DNA of 64,000 bases, from positions 189,194,491 to 189,258,490 of the forward strand of contig NC_134702.1 of assembly GCF_043290135.1 (NCBI RefSeq), given 5' to 3'. A program made the translations under genes and the position numbers. The notes under the pieces are model-generated. The model made no database searches. It was not told the DNA's origin and saw only the letters and a program-made list of their open reading frames with translations. Shown here piece by piece: positions 8,779 to 21,399 of this stretch; positions within the stretch are counted from its first letter, which is position 1, and each line of letters opens with the position of its first letter. The DNA is from Rhipicephalus microplus (lineage: Eukaryota; Arthropoda; Arachnida; Ixodida; Ixodidae).

Positions 8779-11769
8779 CACCAGAGAAGGATTGGCCACC
8801 CTGGTGCAGTATCTGGCCACCCCCTCCCGTAGGCATTCGTCAATTAACTCACGGCCCTCAGTCCCCACCAGCTGCGGAGCAACTGACCACGGCGGCGGTC
8901 AGATCTGCAAAGCAGCAGAGGGTGCTAGGAATCTCTGGATACGGACAGGCCACCATTGGAACTTGAACTTAGCAACGTTTAACGTTAGAACGTTATCTAG
9001 TGAGGGAAGTCTAGCTGTATTATTCGAGGAGCTAGAAGGCATTAAATGGGATATAATAGGGCTGAGTGAGGTTAGGAGGACAGATGAGGCCTATACCGTG
9101 CTACAGAATGGGCACGTCATTTGCTATCGTGGCTTGGCAGACAGAAGAGAGCTGGGAGTAGGGTTCCTAATTCACAGAAACATAGCTGGCAACATAGAGG
9201 ATTACTATAGCATTATTGAAAGGGTGGTAGGCATTGTAATTAAACTGAATAAAAGATACAAAATGCAGGTAGTACAGGCTTACGCGCCTACATCTAGCCA
9301 TGATGACGCTTCAGTTGAAAGCTTCTATGAAGACGTGGAATCGGCAATGAGTAAGGTGAAAACACAGTATACTATAGTAATGGGCCACTTTAATGCAAAG
9401 GTAGGGAAGAAGCAGGCTGGAGACCAGGCAGTAGGAGATTATGGCATCGGCACTAGAAACGCCAGAGGAGAGCTACTAGTAGAATTCGCAGAACGCAATA
9501 ATCTGCGTATTTTGAATACCTTCTACCGAAAACGAGAAAACCGCAAGTGGACATGGAGGAGCCCTAATGGCGTAAATAAGAACGAAATAGACTTTATAAT
9601 GACTGCACACCCAGGAGTCGTGCAGGATGTGGAAGTGGTTGGCAAGGTAAAGTGCAGTGACCATAGAATGGTACGGGCTCGAATCCGCCTAGACTTGAAG
9701 AAGGCACGACAGAAACTGATACGCAAGAAGCAAATCAATGAGCTAGCACTGAGAGGGAAAGTACAGGAATTCAGAGTGTCACTGCAGAACACGTACTCTG
9801 CTCTTAGCGAGGAAACCAACCTTAGCGTAGATACAATGAATGATAATCTGACGAGTATCATCACGGAGTGTGCAGTGGAAGTTGGAGGCAGGGTAGCTAG
9901 ACAGGACACCGGCAAGCTTTCCCAGGAAACGAAGAACCTAATTAAGAAGCGTCAAATCATGAAAGTGTCAAGTACAACAGACAAAATAGAACTGGCAGAG
10001 CTTTCGAAGCTGATTAATAGACGTAAAGTATGCGATGTAAGAAGGTATAACATGGAGAGAATTGAGCACGCTCTGAAAAACGGAGGAAGCGTCAAAGCAG
10101 GGAAGAGGAAACTTAGGATAGGCAAAAGGCTGATGTATGCACTAAGGGACAAAGAAGGCAAATTAACTACCAATATGGATAGGATAGTTAAAATAGCGGA
10201 GGAGTTTTACAGAGATATGTACAGTAGCCGAGACAACCACGACCTCAATACTATAAGAACTAGCAGTAACCCAGACGACACCCCACCGGTAATGATAGAA
10301 GAAGTCAAAAAAGCTTTGGAGAGCATGCACAGAGGCAAAGCTGCTGGTGATGATCAAGTAACATCAGATCTGCTGAAAGATGGAGGACAGATTGTGTTAG
10401 AAAAACTAGCCACTCTATTTACGAGGTGTCTCCTGACGGGAAAAGTACCAGAGTCTTGGAAGAACGCTAACATCATCTTAATACATAAGAAAGGAGATGA
10501 CAAGGACTTGAAGAATTACAGACCAATCAGCTTGCTCTCTGTAGTATACAAGCTATTTACAAAGGTAATTGCTACCAGAGTAAAGAAAACATTAGAATTC
10601 AATCAACCAAAGGAACAAGCAGGATTTAGAACAGGCTACTCAACAATTGACCACATTCATACTATCAATCAGTTAATAGAGAAATGCTCAGAGTATAACC
10701 AACCACTATACATAGCCTTCATAGATTACGAGAAGGCGTTTGATTCAGTAGAAATATCAGCCGTAATGCAGACACTGCGGAATCAGGGCGTAGATGAAAT
10801 ATATATAAACATTCTGGAAGAAATCTACAGGGGATCAACTGCTACCATAGTGCTTCATAAAAAAAGCAACAGAATACCAATAAAGAAGGGTGTAAGGCAG
10901 GGAGACACAATCTCCCCAATGCTATTCACTGCGTGCTTACAGGACGTTTTCAGAGGCCTAGAATGGGAACAGTTAGGGATAAGAGTTAATGTAGAGTACC
11001 TCAGTAACCTGCGCTTCGCGATGACATTGCATTGCTGAGGAACTCAGGGGACGAATTGCAACTCATGATTACGGAGTTAGACAAGGAGAGCAGAAAGGTG
11101 GGTCTTAAAATTAATCTGCAGAAAACGAAAGTAATGTACAACAACCTAGGAAAGGAGCAGCGCTTTGCGATAGGTAATAGTGCACTTGAAGTTGTAAAAG
11201 ACTATGTCTACTTAGGGCAGGTAATAACCGCAGAGCCTAACCACGAGATTGAAGTAACTAGAAGAATAAGAATGGGGTAGAGCACATTCGGCAGCCACTC
11301 TCAAATTATGACAAGTAGATTGCCACTGTCCCTCAAGAGGAAGGTATATAACAGCTGTATCTTGCCGGTACTTAGCTACGGAGCAGAAACCTGGAGACTC
11401 ACAAAGAGGGTTCAACTTAAATTGAGGACGACGCAGCGAGCAATGGAAAGAAAAATGGTAGGTGTAACCTTAAGAGACAAGAAGAGAGCAGAGTGGATTA
11501 GGCGACAAACGGGAGTTAAGGATATCATAGCTGCAATAAAGAAGAGGAAATGGACATGGGCCGGACATGTAGCACGTAGACAGGATAACCGCTGGTCATT
11601 AAGGGTCACCAACTGGATTCCCAGAGAAGGGAAGCGGCGTAGGGGGAGACAGAAGGTTAGGTGGGCAGATGAAATTAAGAAGTTTGCGGGTATAAATTGG
11701 CAACAGCAAGCACAGGACCGGGTTAACTGGCGGAACATGGGAGAGGCCTTTGTCCTGCAGTGGACGTAG
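8714..11769 (+). pseudogene. RTE endonuclease-reverse transcriptase, inactivated, with I-like start codon
   Basis: Target-primed retrotransposition enzyme. Endonuclease motifs are at 8970-9670 (NLATFNVRT, GLSEVRR, QAYAPT, CSDHRMV). RT motifs are at 10300-11040 (RPISLLSVVYK, AGFRTGYSTIDHI, AFIDYEKAFDSV, GVRQGDTISPMLF). Three lesions are visible. The endonuclease GDFN motif reads GHFN (codon 9386-9388). A one-base deletion near 11019-11021 breaks the frame inside the FADD catalytic motif. A TAG at 11278-11280 replaces the Trp expected in GWSTF. The frame then continues to 11769. The ATG at 8714 and about 20 codons belong to the upstream I-like ORF1 and are in frame with the RTE. Confidence 0.85.
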
Positions 11770-11791
11770 ACAGGCTGATGATGATGATAGT
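8779..11791 (+). mobile_element. RTE-clade non-LTR retrotransposon
   Basis: A single ORF encodes endonuclease and reverse transcriptase without RNase H. The 3' end is a short GATGATGATGAT tail right after the stop, both typical of the RTE clade. The C-terminal half shows the RTE-style YGAETWRLTKR, WAGHVARR and RRRGRQKVRW motifs. The element abuts the I-like leader at its 5' end. I see no clear target-site duplication. RTE-clade elements such as BovB are known to cross species, with ticks suggested as carriers; this copy's subfamily cannot be settled by reading. Confidence 0.85.
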
Positions 11792-13425
11792 TCGTATTAG
11801 CTGATTATTAGAGTTTTCTTTCTGTAGACAAAGAGTAATTCGATATGTGTAGAGCGCTAAATAATTTTTATAGCTGATGAAAACGTTCGAAAGATGTGGG
11901 TTTTTGTACATGTTTGGTTGTAAATTTAGCATTGAGGAGGTCCTAGTAACAAACTATGGTAAATAACACATATAGTATTAACCTTCATTGGTTACTGTCC
12001 GAGAAAGTCATCAAATCGCTTTTTATTTTAAGACATAAAATCTTTTTTGATGTGGTTGCTGGACTCCGTGCTGGCCCATGTTTATACCATGAAGCAATGC
12101 GACCTAATGGTGAGTACTAACTGCACAGGCATGAGGAAAATTTAGACAACATATCAATTTACTCTGTGCTTAATTTAAAAGTTTGCTATCTAGTACGAGC
12201 CTGCATGAGTAAACGAGAGAACCAAGCCGTACTATAGTGCATTCAACCACATGCAGCTATCTTCTGACTGTTCGAATAGTGTGCTTATGCAACACTGTAA
12301 AGTGACACCGATACCGGCAAGAACTTATTACCTGTCCGATAACATTTGGAAGTGGCAAGAACACCACAATTAAGAAAAGGATTTATTGAAATAAAAAAGG
12401 ATAGGTTTTGTCATTAACCATTACAGCAGTTTTCAAGTGACAATGCCCACTATTAAAGTGACAATGAGGTGCTACCTGCCATTGGGTATTTGCAACAAAG
12501 TTCAAACGCACGCATTAAAAAAGGAAATACGAAGACACTGTTAACTACTGGCATTTAATAAAGCCTCTGCAGATTACATGCCTGGTGTTACCTCCAGTTA
12601 AAGACTGCTGGTCGAAGATTCAAAGAGTGAAAAAAAAAACATTTAAACTACAGTGGGGCACTTACATGAAGGTAGTTGATTCTTTTAAGGTGAAGGCCAT
12701 TGAAAGGTAGTGTTCTTCTTCTTCAGTTCTGTTTGAAGTTTGCAGGGTGAGAGCTACTTAATATCTTTAATGTCACTTCCACCTTAGAAGAACTGAGTTG
12801 ATACCTTAATACAATGACTGAAATAGAATCAATTATTCTTTTCAATTGGAAAGAAACCTTACAATTTATTTCAGCAGAAGCTTTCACATTCACAAAAGGT
12901 ATGCTTTTTTGCACACTCTTAAGTCTATGTGGTTTTGTCATTACTAGCTTATAAATAGTAAAATGGTTTACATGATGGGTTGTTATAGTGACAACATTTG
13001 TATACTAAATTGGAAAGCTCTTATTCTTTTTGAGAGAACCAAAAGATTACCGGGCAAGTAATTGGCTCAGGTGATTAGTGTCAAGATGTCTTTGAAGCGC
13101 ATATACGCTTACTTTTATATTCTGTTGCATATGTTTGATTTAGGACACGCGTATTAAACGTACTGTTTTCTGTTAGTGTTATACCTGGGATATAATTATT
13201 ATCCACAGTACAGCAGAGGGTACAAAATTATCTTTGAACAGTATGGTTTTTAAATATTCTCATGGACTAAATCCAAATACAATACAGTGAATCTCATAAT
13301 TGGTGGAGATTGATTTCATGTGAAAGATTGAATGACAAGCTGTCTAGGCTGCATTTTTTTTATTTATTGAGTCAACTGTTACTAAGTTGACATATATTTT
13401 TGTGTAAACTTAGGAGCTCTCAGCG
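11792..13425. other. AT-rich intergenic sequence, no feature recognised
   Basis: No coding region longer than about 70 codons, no terminal repeats and no RNA gene that I can see. This looks like ordinary single-copy intergenic or intronic DNA lying left of the copy C insertion. Confidence 0.5.
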
Positions 13426-13459
13426 TATCAAGAGCTTGATGATGATGAGTAGTTTTTAG

Positions 13460-13494
13460 TGGCGCAAGGGCCAATTGATGGCCAAAGAGCGCCA
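13460..13494 (-). promoter_or_regulatory. Conserved 3' stem-loop of copy C
   Basis: The sequence is self-complementary: outer arms TGGCGC and GCGCCA, inner arms around GGGCC and GGCC. It lies about 25 nt from the 3' end. The same structure is in copies D, E2, F, G and H, so it is likely the RNA site read by the element's reverse transcriptase. Confidence 0.6.
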
Positions 13495-13721
13495 TTTCAA
13501 TGGACTACAGATATGAACAATGTGTGTTGGTGGTAATATGGTGCGTTGCTGTAAAGGGGCCTTAAAATTCCTCGCTCTAACGCGGGTTAAAACATGAAAG
13601 TAATAAAATCATGACAGTGGCGTGACATATGTGTAATGATAGCGGATGGCAAAATGTCATGATAATAAAAACACGATGAAGATGTAGTCACCGCAGCCAC
13701 GACCACTCTATAGGGGTCGTG

Positions 13722-16700
13722 CTACGGATGACCTAGAAGTATCGGGTGAAAGCTTCGTACATCTTTTAAAAACGTAAAAAGTGTTTGCAGTTTAAAAAGC
13801 GGATCCCTACCGATGAGCATCCCAGGGTGTAGAGGGAGCTGCTGTCGGTAGGGCAGTAAAAAGTGCTTTTTCCTTAGAGCATCCAGCTCATTGCACTGGA
13901 CGAGAATGTGGAGAACTGTAAGGGGCTCTCCACATCTCTCACAATATGGTGAATCACCGGTAGACAGGAGAAATGAATGTGTAGAATGTGTATGTCCTGT
14001 TCTAAGCCTTGTTAGTATTACTTCTGTGTGTCGTGATTTTGATAGTGGCAGCCAATAACCTAGTTGCGGCTTAATAGCATGAAGTTTATTATCTGTGTGT
14101 TTATCCCACATGCTCTGCCAATACCCCCTCTGCTTTCGTTTTATAAAAGTTTTTAAGTCAAGTGCAGGGACTGGTCTTGATGCATTGGCAGTAGTGACAT
14201 TGGCGCAAGCAGCCAGATTGTCGGCCAAAACGTTCCCTTGTATTTCACGGTGCCCTGGAACCCAGCAGACAACGACATGCTGTTTTGATGTGTATAGTGT
14301 GCACAGAAGTGAGTAGAGTGACACCAGCACGGGGTTCTTGTGTTTTTTATGAGTTTTCAGGGCTTTGACCACGCTTAGGGAATCTGTGTATATTACCGCC
14401 TTTTGTAATTTTATCTGTTTAATGTGTTTTACGACCGCCAGTATTGCGTAAGCTTCTTCTGTGAAAATGCTTGCATTAGGATGAAGAAAGCCGGCCTCGG
14501 AAAAGGATTGGCTTACCGCTGCATATGACACAGAAGTGTTTGACTTTGACGCATCAGTAAAGAACTCAGGGCATGTGTATTTATGTTGTAGTACTAAAGA
14601 GTATGTATGTATGTGTGCAAGTGGTGCGTGCTTTGTGACATCAACAAAAGAGACATCACAGTCTATAAGCTGCCACTGCCACGGTGGCAGATATGTTGCA
14701 GGAGTCATCAAGCTGGGTTCAAGAAGAGGCACACCTGTCTCTTCGGCCAGGCTCCTTACACGCAGCGCGTAGGGCTGCCTAATTGAAGGACAGTTCTCGA
14801 ACAGGCCAGAACAAGACAAATCATTAATTGTGAAATGGGAAGGATGTTTCTTGTCTGCATTCACCTTCAAAAAGTACAAAAAGGACAGGGAACATCTTTG
14901 TAGGTGGAGCGACCATTCATTCGAATCCACATATAGGCTCTCCACAGGGCTGGTGCGGAAAGCACCCGTAGAGAGGAGAATGCCTAGATGGTGGACAGGG
15001 TCGAGAATTTTCAAGGCTGATGGTGTTGCCGACTGATAGATTATAGCACCGTAATCTAGGCGTGTACGTACGAGGCTTTTATATAAGTTAATTAAACATT
15101 TCCTGTCACTACCCCATGTAGTGCGTGGCAACACTTTCAAAATGTTCATTGTTTTTAAGCACCTGTCCCTTAAATACTTCATGTGTGGGATGAAGGTTAG
15201 CTTAGTGTCTAATACGAGACCAAGAAACTTGTGCTCGGTCTTCACTGACAGAGGTTGACCATGCAGGTCAATGTCGGGGTCAGGATGGAGGCCCCTCTTT
15301 CGGCTGAACAAGACACATGTGCTCTTTTGCGCATTGAGTATAAAACCATTCTCGTTTGCCTATTGAGATAACTTGTTCAACCCTAGTTGAACTTGGCGTT
15401 GGCACATTGAGATGTTGCACGATTTGTAACCAATCTGCACATCATCGACATATATGCAGTAAAAAATGTTTCGAGGGAGAGACAGGTGCAAGGAATTCAT
15501 TTTGACTATGAAAAGTGTGCAGCTCAATACACCTCCTTGTGGCACTCCTGTTTCTTGGACAAATACTCGAGATAAGACAGTGCCAACTTGGACACGGAAT
15601 GTACGGTTGGACAGGTAGCTTTCGATAACTGTCAGCATTCTACCCCACACACCTAAATGTGACAGGTCTCGCAATATGCCGTAGCGCCATGCAGTGTCAT
15701 ATGCCTTTTCCATATCGAGGAACACAGAAAGAAAAAATTGCTTATGAACAAAAGCGTCGCGAATTTGTGCGTCGATACGGACAAGGTGGTCAGTGGTGGA
15801 CCGAGCCTCTCTAAACCCACACTGGTATGGGTCAAGTAGGCCACTACTTTCAAGGAAGTGCATCAGGCGTCTGTTAATCATTTTTTCAAAGACTTTGCAA
15901 ATACAGCTGGTTAATGCTATTGGCCTGTAGCTGGAAACTGAGGCCGGGTCCTTGCCTTGTTTTAGAATTGGGATAATGATAGCTTCCTTCCAAGCCGAGG
16001 GTAGCTCGCCAGAAGACCATATCACATTATACAAAGAGAGGAGAGCTTTCTGGGTTTCAAAGGGCAGGTGTTTCAACATTTCATATGCCACACAGTCCGG
16101 GCCTGGGGCAGATTTATTGCAGCAGGCAAGTGAGGACTGCAGTTCAGCCAAACAGAAAGGTTCGTTGTATGCCTCATGTGTTGTGGGCTTGCGCTCTAAT
16201 CTCTGTTTTTCTATTGCGGTTTTGTATCGTCGGAACGCTTCACTATAGTGTGTTGAGCTGGAGACCTGTTCAAAGTGCACTCCGAGAGTGTTTGCCTGGT
16301 CTTCCAAACTCTCCCCTTGTGTGTTCACTAGAGGAAGCGATTGTGCTCCTCGTCCTGCCACCTTACCAACCATGCTCCAGACTCTCGACTCATCTGTGTA
16401 TGAGTTAATGCCCGATACAAATTTGTGCCAACTTTCTCTTCTCGCCAGTCGGCGCGTCCTCCTTGATTGCGACTTGACGTTCCTAAAGTTTACAAGATTT
16501 TCGGCTGTAGGCGAGTCTCTAAGCAACCTCCATGCCTTATTTTGTTTTTTCCGAGCATTACGGCACTCATTATTCCACCATGGGACTCGTCGTTTGCTTG
16601 ATGGTCCACATGTTTGGGGAATACATTTTGTTGCTGCATCAACCAAGAAAGCTGTAAAGTAGCATACAGCATCCTCTATGCTCAATGCCGCCATGTCAGT

Positions 16701-17444
16701 CCAAGATAACAAAGTCATTTTTTGAAACTTTCCCCAATCAGCTTTGTCGGTGAGCCATTTGGGAACTTGTGCAGGACATGTATTTGTTATTGATGTGCTG
16801 ATAACGATAGGAAAATGGTCACTACCATATGGATCATTAATGACTTCCCAATTAAGTAGAGGCAGGAGTGATGGGGATATTATGCTGAGGTCTATTGCTG
16901 AGTACGTATTGTTAGCGATGTTGTAATATGTTGGCTCTTTCCCATTCAGCAGGCACGCACCGGAAGAAAAAAGGAGCTGTTCAATCAGGCGGCCTCGAGC
17001 ATCGCAGCGAGAGCCACCCCATAGATTGCTATGTGCATTGAAATCTCCAAGGAGGATATAAGGTTCTGGAAGTTGATCTATTAGGGACTGGAATTCACGT
17101 TTTTCAAGATGGTAGTGTGGAGGTATGTAGACAGAGCAGATGGTCACGAGTTTGTTCAGGAGGACTACACGAATAGCCACTGCTTCAAGAGATGTTTCGA
17201 GTGGTAGATGAGTACATGCAATCCCTTGATTTACTATAATGGCCACACCACCAGATGACGTGACAGCTTCATTCCTGTCCTTTCGAAAAATGATATACTG
17301 GCGTAGAAAATTAGTGATCTTGGGTTTTAGGTGTGTTTCTTGTACACACAGCACTTTTGGTGACTGTTTATGTAAAAGTTCTTGAATATCATCAAGGTTT
17401 CTCAGTAGTCCTCTGACGTTTTACTGTAAAATTTGTGTCTCCAT
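13722..17444 (-). pseudogene. ORF2 of I-like copy C: endonuclease-RT-RNase H with two nonsense codons
   Basis: Polyprotein for target-primed retrotransposition. From Met 17444 to the stop at 13722 one frame spans about 1,240 codons. It is broken only by TAA at 17421-17423 (Trp expected in QWNVRG) and TAG at 15360-15362 (Trp expected in KLSKWA). Endonuclease motifs include CVQETH, SGGVAII, GDFNAH and GSDHFP. RT motifs include SAPGPD, RPIALTS, GFREARSTTDHL, FLDMEKAYDT, GVPQGGVLS and YVDD. RNase H has FTDASK, FTEEAYA, YTDSLS and WVPGHREIQGN..AD. The C-terminal HHCC finger is GHTHSTHSF...CERC...HILVQC. Relative to copy D it belongs to a second, related subfamily (about half identical by eye). Confidence 0.9.
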
Positions 17445-17489
17445 TTTTAATGTAGTTAAGTGCTGTGTGTACAGAAACGTTCCCTTAAG

Positions 17490-18682
17490 TTACAGGGCCT
17501 GTTGGGACCCTGTAATACGGGTTTTCTCTTTTTTGCTTCGCTCCAAAGAGCTGCGCCTTTCCTTCGGCGTGTGGGGCGCCGGAGGAGTATGGCTTGTGTC
17601 CATCACCTCTTCTGAGGTGGTGGATGGTGCCTGTTTGGCAGGCACATTTATGGCAGTTTCGGACCTGACTGCACTTGCAGTGGTCCGGGGTCCAGGAGAC
17701 TCTGCAGTCTGCTGGCCTTTTTGAACAGGAGGCGGAGCAGTACAGACTGCTCCAGCCGGAGGCGCTTCTGGCACAACCGCAGTCACACTTGGTGTGAATC
17801 TCGCGGGTGCCGAAAAACGTGGCACGGCGCCTCGACGCGCCACGTCGGCGAAGGAAGGTTCAGAATTATTGTGTGTACAAAAACGTTGACGTGCCTCTTG
17901 AAATGACAGGTTGAACTTTACCTTAAGTTCTAATATTTTTTCTCTTTTTTCCATGCAGGGCATGATCGGGAGTAGGCAGCGTGATCTCCTTCACAGTTGG
18001 CGCAACAGGCTTCTGAAGTGCAGTTTTCGGATACATGTTCACAAGATGCGCACTCCGCACACCTAGCGCGCCCTCTGCACGTTTGGGATCCGTGTCCGAA
18101 GCGCTGACACTTGAAACATCGGCGAGGATTCGGTATATAAGGTCTGACAGGAAGCTTGTAGTAACCAGTTTCAATAGAGTCGGGAAGGTTGCTTGTACCG
18201 AAGGTAACTATGATGTGCTTTGTTGGGATATGTTTATTATCTCGCCTGATTATTATTCTCTGCACTTTCACTACATTTTGTTCTTGCCAGCCTTCGAGCA
18301 ATTCACTTTCATAAAGCTCGAGGAGGTCATCATCAGATATGACACCACGCACTGTGTTCATCGACCTATGTGGGCCCACTGATATTGGGATGTTATCAAA
18401 TGAAACGAGTTTTGTGAGCTTGTCGTACTGAGTCTTGTCGCGAACTTCTAAAAGGAGATCACCATTCCCCATCTTAGTTACTTTATAGCCAGGGCCAATT
18501 GCATCTGTGAGCGTTTTCGAGACAATAAATGGTGAACTAGATCGAACTGTTTTCTTTTCATTTTGGCTGTGGATTACATGATACTTGGGGAAGGTCTGTT
18601 TAGGCTGTGCAGTTAAGAAGCTGTCATCGGTGCGCCACCTTTTCAGGCGGCGATCAGGGAGTGCAGGAAAAGGGTTTTCCAT
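17490..18682 (-). pseudogene. ORF1 of I-like copy C, one frameshift
   Basis: Gag-like RNA-binding protein. I place the start at Met 18682 (MENPFPALPDRR), matching the family start, rather than at in-frame Met codons farther upstream in the leader. The N-terminal domain runs FPKYHVIH, SPFIVSKTLTD, GPGYKVTKM, GDLLLE and HRSMNTVRGV. Zinc knuckles follow at CFKCQRFGHGSQTC, a Cys-rich middle finger and CANCEGDHAAYSRSC. A frameshift near 17933-17945, in an A-rich stretch after CPAWKKEK, breaks the frame. The rest reads on in another frame through a Pro/Ala-rich region to the basic tail PKERRSSLERSKKEKTRITG and stop at 17490. Confidence 0.88.
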
Positions 18683-19224
18683 AAGAAGCATTTTAAATTC
18701 GGCGGCGATGGTGGCCACCCACCACCGAGCCCAACAAGGGGACGCTACAAGGTTGAATAGTAAACACTTGGAGACGCCAGCCATGCATTGCCGCTATAAC
18801 CGAATATAACTACCCAAGGTTGGGTAACTACACAGGGTTAACCCTCGCCGCCAGGAAATTCGGAAGTAGACGGAAAAGAGAAGATGACAGGACAGATAAA
18901 AAGTGAGAGATAAAGACGAAGATGTAGGAAGAGAGAGATAGGAAACGGCGACTGCCGATTTCCCCTGGGTGGGTCAGCCCAGGGGTGCCGTCTACGTGAA
19001 GCCGGGGCCAAAGGGGTGTGTTGCCTCTGCCGGGGGGCCTTAACGGTCCAATCACCCAGCGTCGGCTCAACCCCCAGGATCCCCTTTTCCCCGGACACGG
19101 CAAAGCCACGCACGGCTAGGCGTGGGAGGGAGTAGAAACTCCCCCGTTAGCTCGGGTCCGTGGTGTCGCTACACACCAAACGCCTACTTGCGCAGGCGCC
19201 CCTGCGGGGTTATATCAAGAGCTT

Positions 19225-20194
19225 ACCAGGTATGTCAATCGCACTGATGCCTCAGGAGCTGATGGTACAATATTACGCCTGCACTCATATCTGTGCTTTT
19301 AAGAGCACAGACTTCAGGTTTATCAAAATCAGGTGCATTGGTGCCATGATGCGTATATTATAATTTCTGCCAGGTGAAAGAGTGCTTCATTATAGCTTGG
19401 TCAGTGATATCTGAGTAGATATGTATTGTTTATTAAATTTTTAAACAAGGATAGCCAACATTGCAAACACACTCGACATTGCTTCAATATGATGCCTGAC
19501 TAGTCTTTTCTGGAGCATTTACAACCACTAGTGTGGCTATGTACACCACCTGTATTTCCAAGGTTCAAATTCAGCCACAAGTGATATTTACTGTAACTTT
19601 TCATTGAAGATTTCCACTCGTTATGAAGCTGGTAATATTGGCAACAGATATACTGTTGTACTGTCGCCTTAGTGCTTACTCAGAGATTTCCAAAGTGCAT
19701 TTTTGCTGTTCCTGAGTTAACATAGACAGTGAATCACATGTGGGTCATACGCACATCCCACAGACAGTAGTGTGCAGGCAAGCACACACAAGGCTGGTGA
19801 AAAAGGTTTGACATCATGTTAGACAAGCATATCACATTATTCATGTCACAGGGTCATGACACGGCAGTTACAATGCCACACTCACTATTTATTCTCCTCC
19901 AGGTGCTGCTTCTATTGTTCTTGGGCCAGCTGTCACATCTCATGCCAGCGCCACTGTGACTGTTCATGACACAAGCACTTTGCTGACCTGATGCTGTAGG
20001 AATTTGTGTCACCGCATCAATCACCAGAAAATTATCAGGCGCCATCATTTTCTGCATTCTCCACTGCCAATTCTGCACGGTTCAGCGTTCAGTCCAGCAG
20101 CATGGAACAGTGACAGGTGATCAAGTAGCTCATAAGCACACCCATATCTTTGTTTCATGAGGCTTTAGCACTACAGTCAAGATTTCATACTCAT
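19225..20194. other. Intergenic, no feature recognised
   Basis: AT-rich sequence right of copy C. No coding or repeat signal that I can support. Confidence 0.45.
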
Positions 20195-20679
20195 TAGAGA
20201 GTTTTAGTACTGCATACATGCGTACGTAGCGGCATTGCGTACGTAAGAACGCCACGTTCTGCGTAGTACGCGTGCGCAGACCGCAACGCGCACGTATCGC
20301 ATTACGTACGCAGCCGCTACGTACGCACGCATGAGATGCGTGCGTGCGTACGTATGAGGGGATCGCGCCGCTCTCTAACAAGTTCGTGACAGCACGAGAC
20401 TTCGTTTTGCGAAATGGCGACATCGAAGGCAAGCATCGACCGGCTCAGTGGCTTAAAATACGGCCATAATCTGGCTATAACACTTGGATTGGCTCACATT
20501 GGCTGTCAACAACACGTGCTTCTACTTTGATCTACCAGATGGCGCAACACGCTTCTCGCTCGTTACGTACGCGGGTACTACGGCGTACTAAAAGCCGATT
20601 AGTGGCAAACGACGCCACGTAACGCAAGGCGCTTGCGTGATGCGTACGTAGCACCATTCCACAGTACTAAAACTCTCTA
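20195..20679. mobile_element. MITE with perfect 18-bp terminal inverted repeats
   Basis: The ends TAGAGAGTTTTAGTACTG (20195-20212) and CAGTACTAAAACTCTCTA (20662-20679) are exact reverse complements. The outermost TA on each side fits a TA target-site duplication, as in Tc1/mariner-type elements. At about 485 bp it carries no transposase. Its subterminal DNA is packed with TACGTA palindromes (TGCGTACGTAGC on the left, GATGCGTACGTAGC on the right), and 20217-20332 can fold on itself. Superfamily assignment from a TA duplication alone is tentative. Confidence 0.8.
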
Positions 20680-21349
20680 TTGTTAATGTTCGTCCACGTT
20701 AGTGAGTGTGAAACAAACATGTACCATGTAGATAATGTTGACTTTGTTGTCGTTATCCAGTTTGAATTTTGCTTACGACATTGCACATTCAAAACATAGC
20801 CTTCGAAAGGTGGCCTTTCAGACCTGCGGTTGTAATTTCAGCGTTGAATTTTACACTGGCAACCTCGAGCCGTAGAGAGTGCAAACATTTATGCTGGTAA
20901 CCTAGCAAGAGTATTGTAAACATCACTGGCACATTATTACTGTGTTTGACAGCATACCAAATTAGTCAGCTAGAGCAGAAAAAGTCAAAACAGCACCCAT
21001 TAGGGCATCCAAATTTTCATTCGTAATTTTACATCTCTTCAGGGGGATGAGTGGCGGTGCCATGAAGGAGTTTGTATGAAAAGTCAGCAACTATACCTTG
21101 ATATTGAGAGTGCATGCTTAGGCTACTTTTTAACTAGTAAGATCAAACCCATCATTACCAACTTGTATAACAATTAAGAAGTCTAATCCGTGATGAGTAG
21201 CAGCTTTTCTGTTGCAAGGCAAGGCTGCTAGCTGGAAGTTCGTAGTATCACTTTCAAATATGAGTGCAGCTTTTGTAAGTTTTTTCAGTTGACACTAGAC
21301 TTGCTGGCCTTTTTGACTGTATACATTTGTTATTTGACATGGGTTCTCA
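20680..21349. other. Intergenic, no feature recognised
   Basis: No coding, RNA or repeat signal that I can support between the MITE and the RT fragment. Confidence 0.4.
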
Positions 21350-21399
21350 GGTTGACCCATTCTTTTCATATTTTTCAACAGCTCCTGATAGGGTTTTTT

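Larger units (their letters stand above)
13438..19212 (-). mobile_element. I-like non-LTR retrotransposon, copy C, full length
   Basis: The 12-bp target-site duplication TATCAAGAGCTT is present at 13426-13437 and 19213-19224, so both ends are fixed. On the minus strand the order is 5' palindromic terminus (~19140-19209), leader, ORF1 (18682-17490), ORF2 (17444-13722), a ~285-nt 3' UTR with the family stem-loop (13460-13494) and a GATGATGATGA-type tail at 13438. The length of about 5.8 kb is the best estimate here of the unit size of this subfamily. ORF1 has a frameshift and ORF2 two nonsense codons. Confidence 0.95.
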
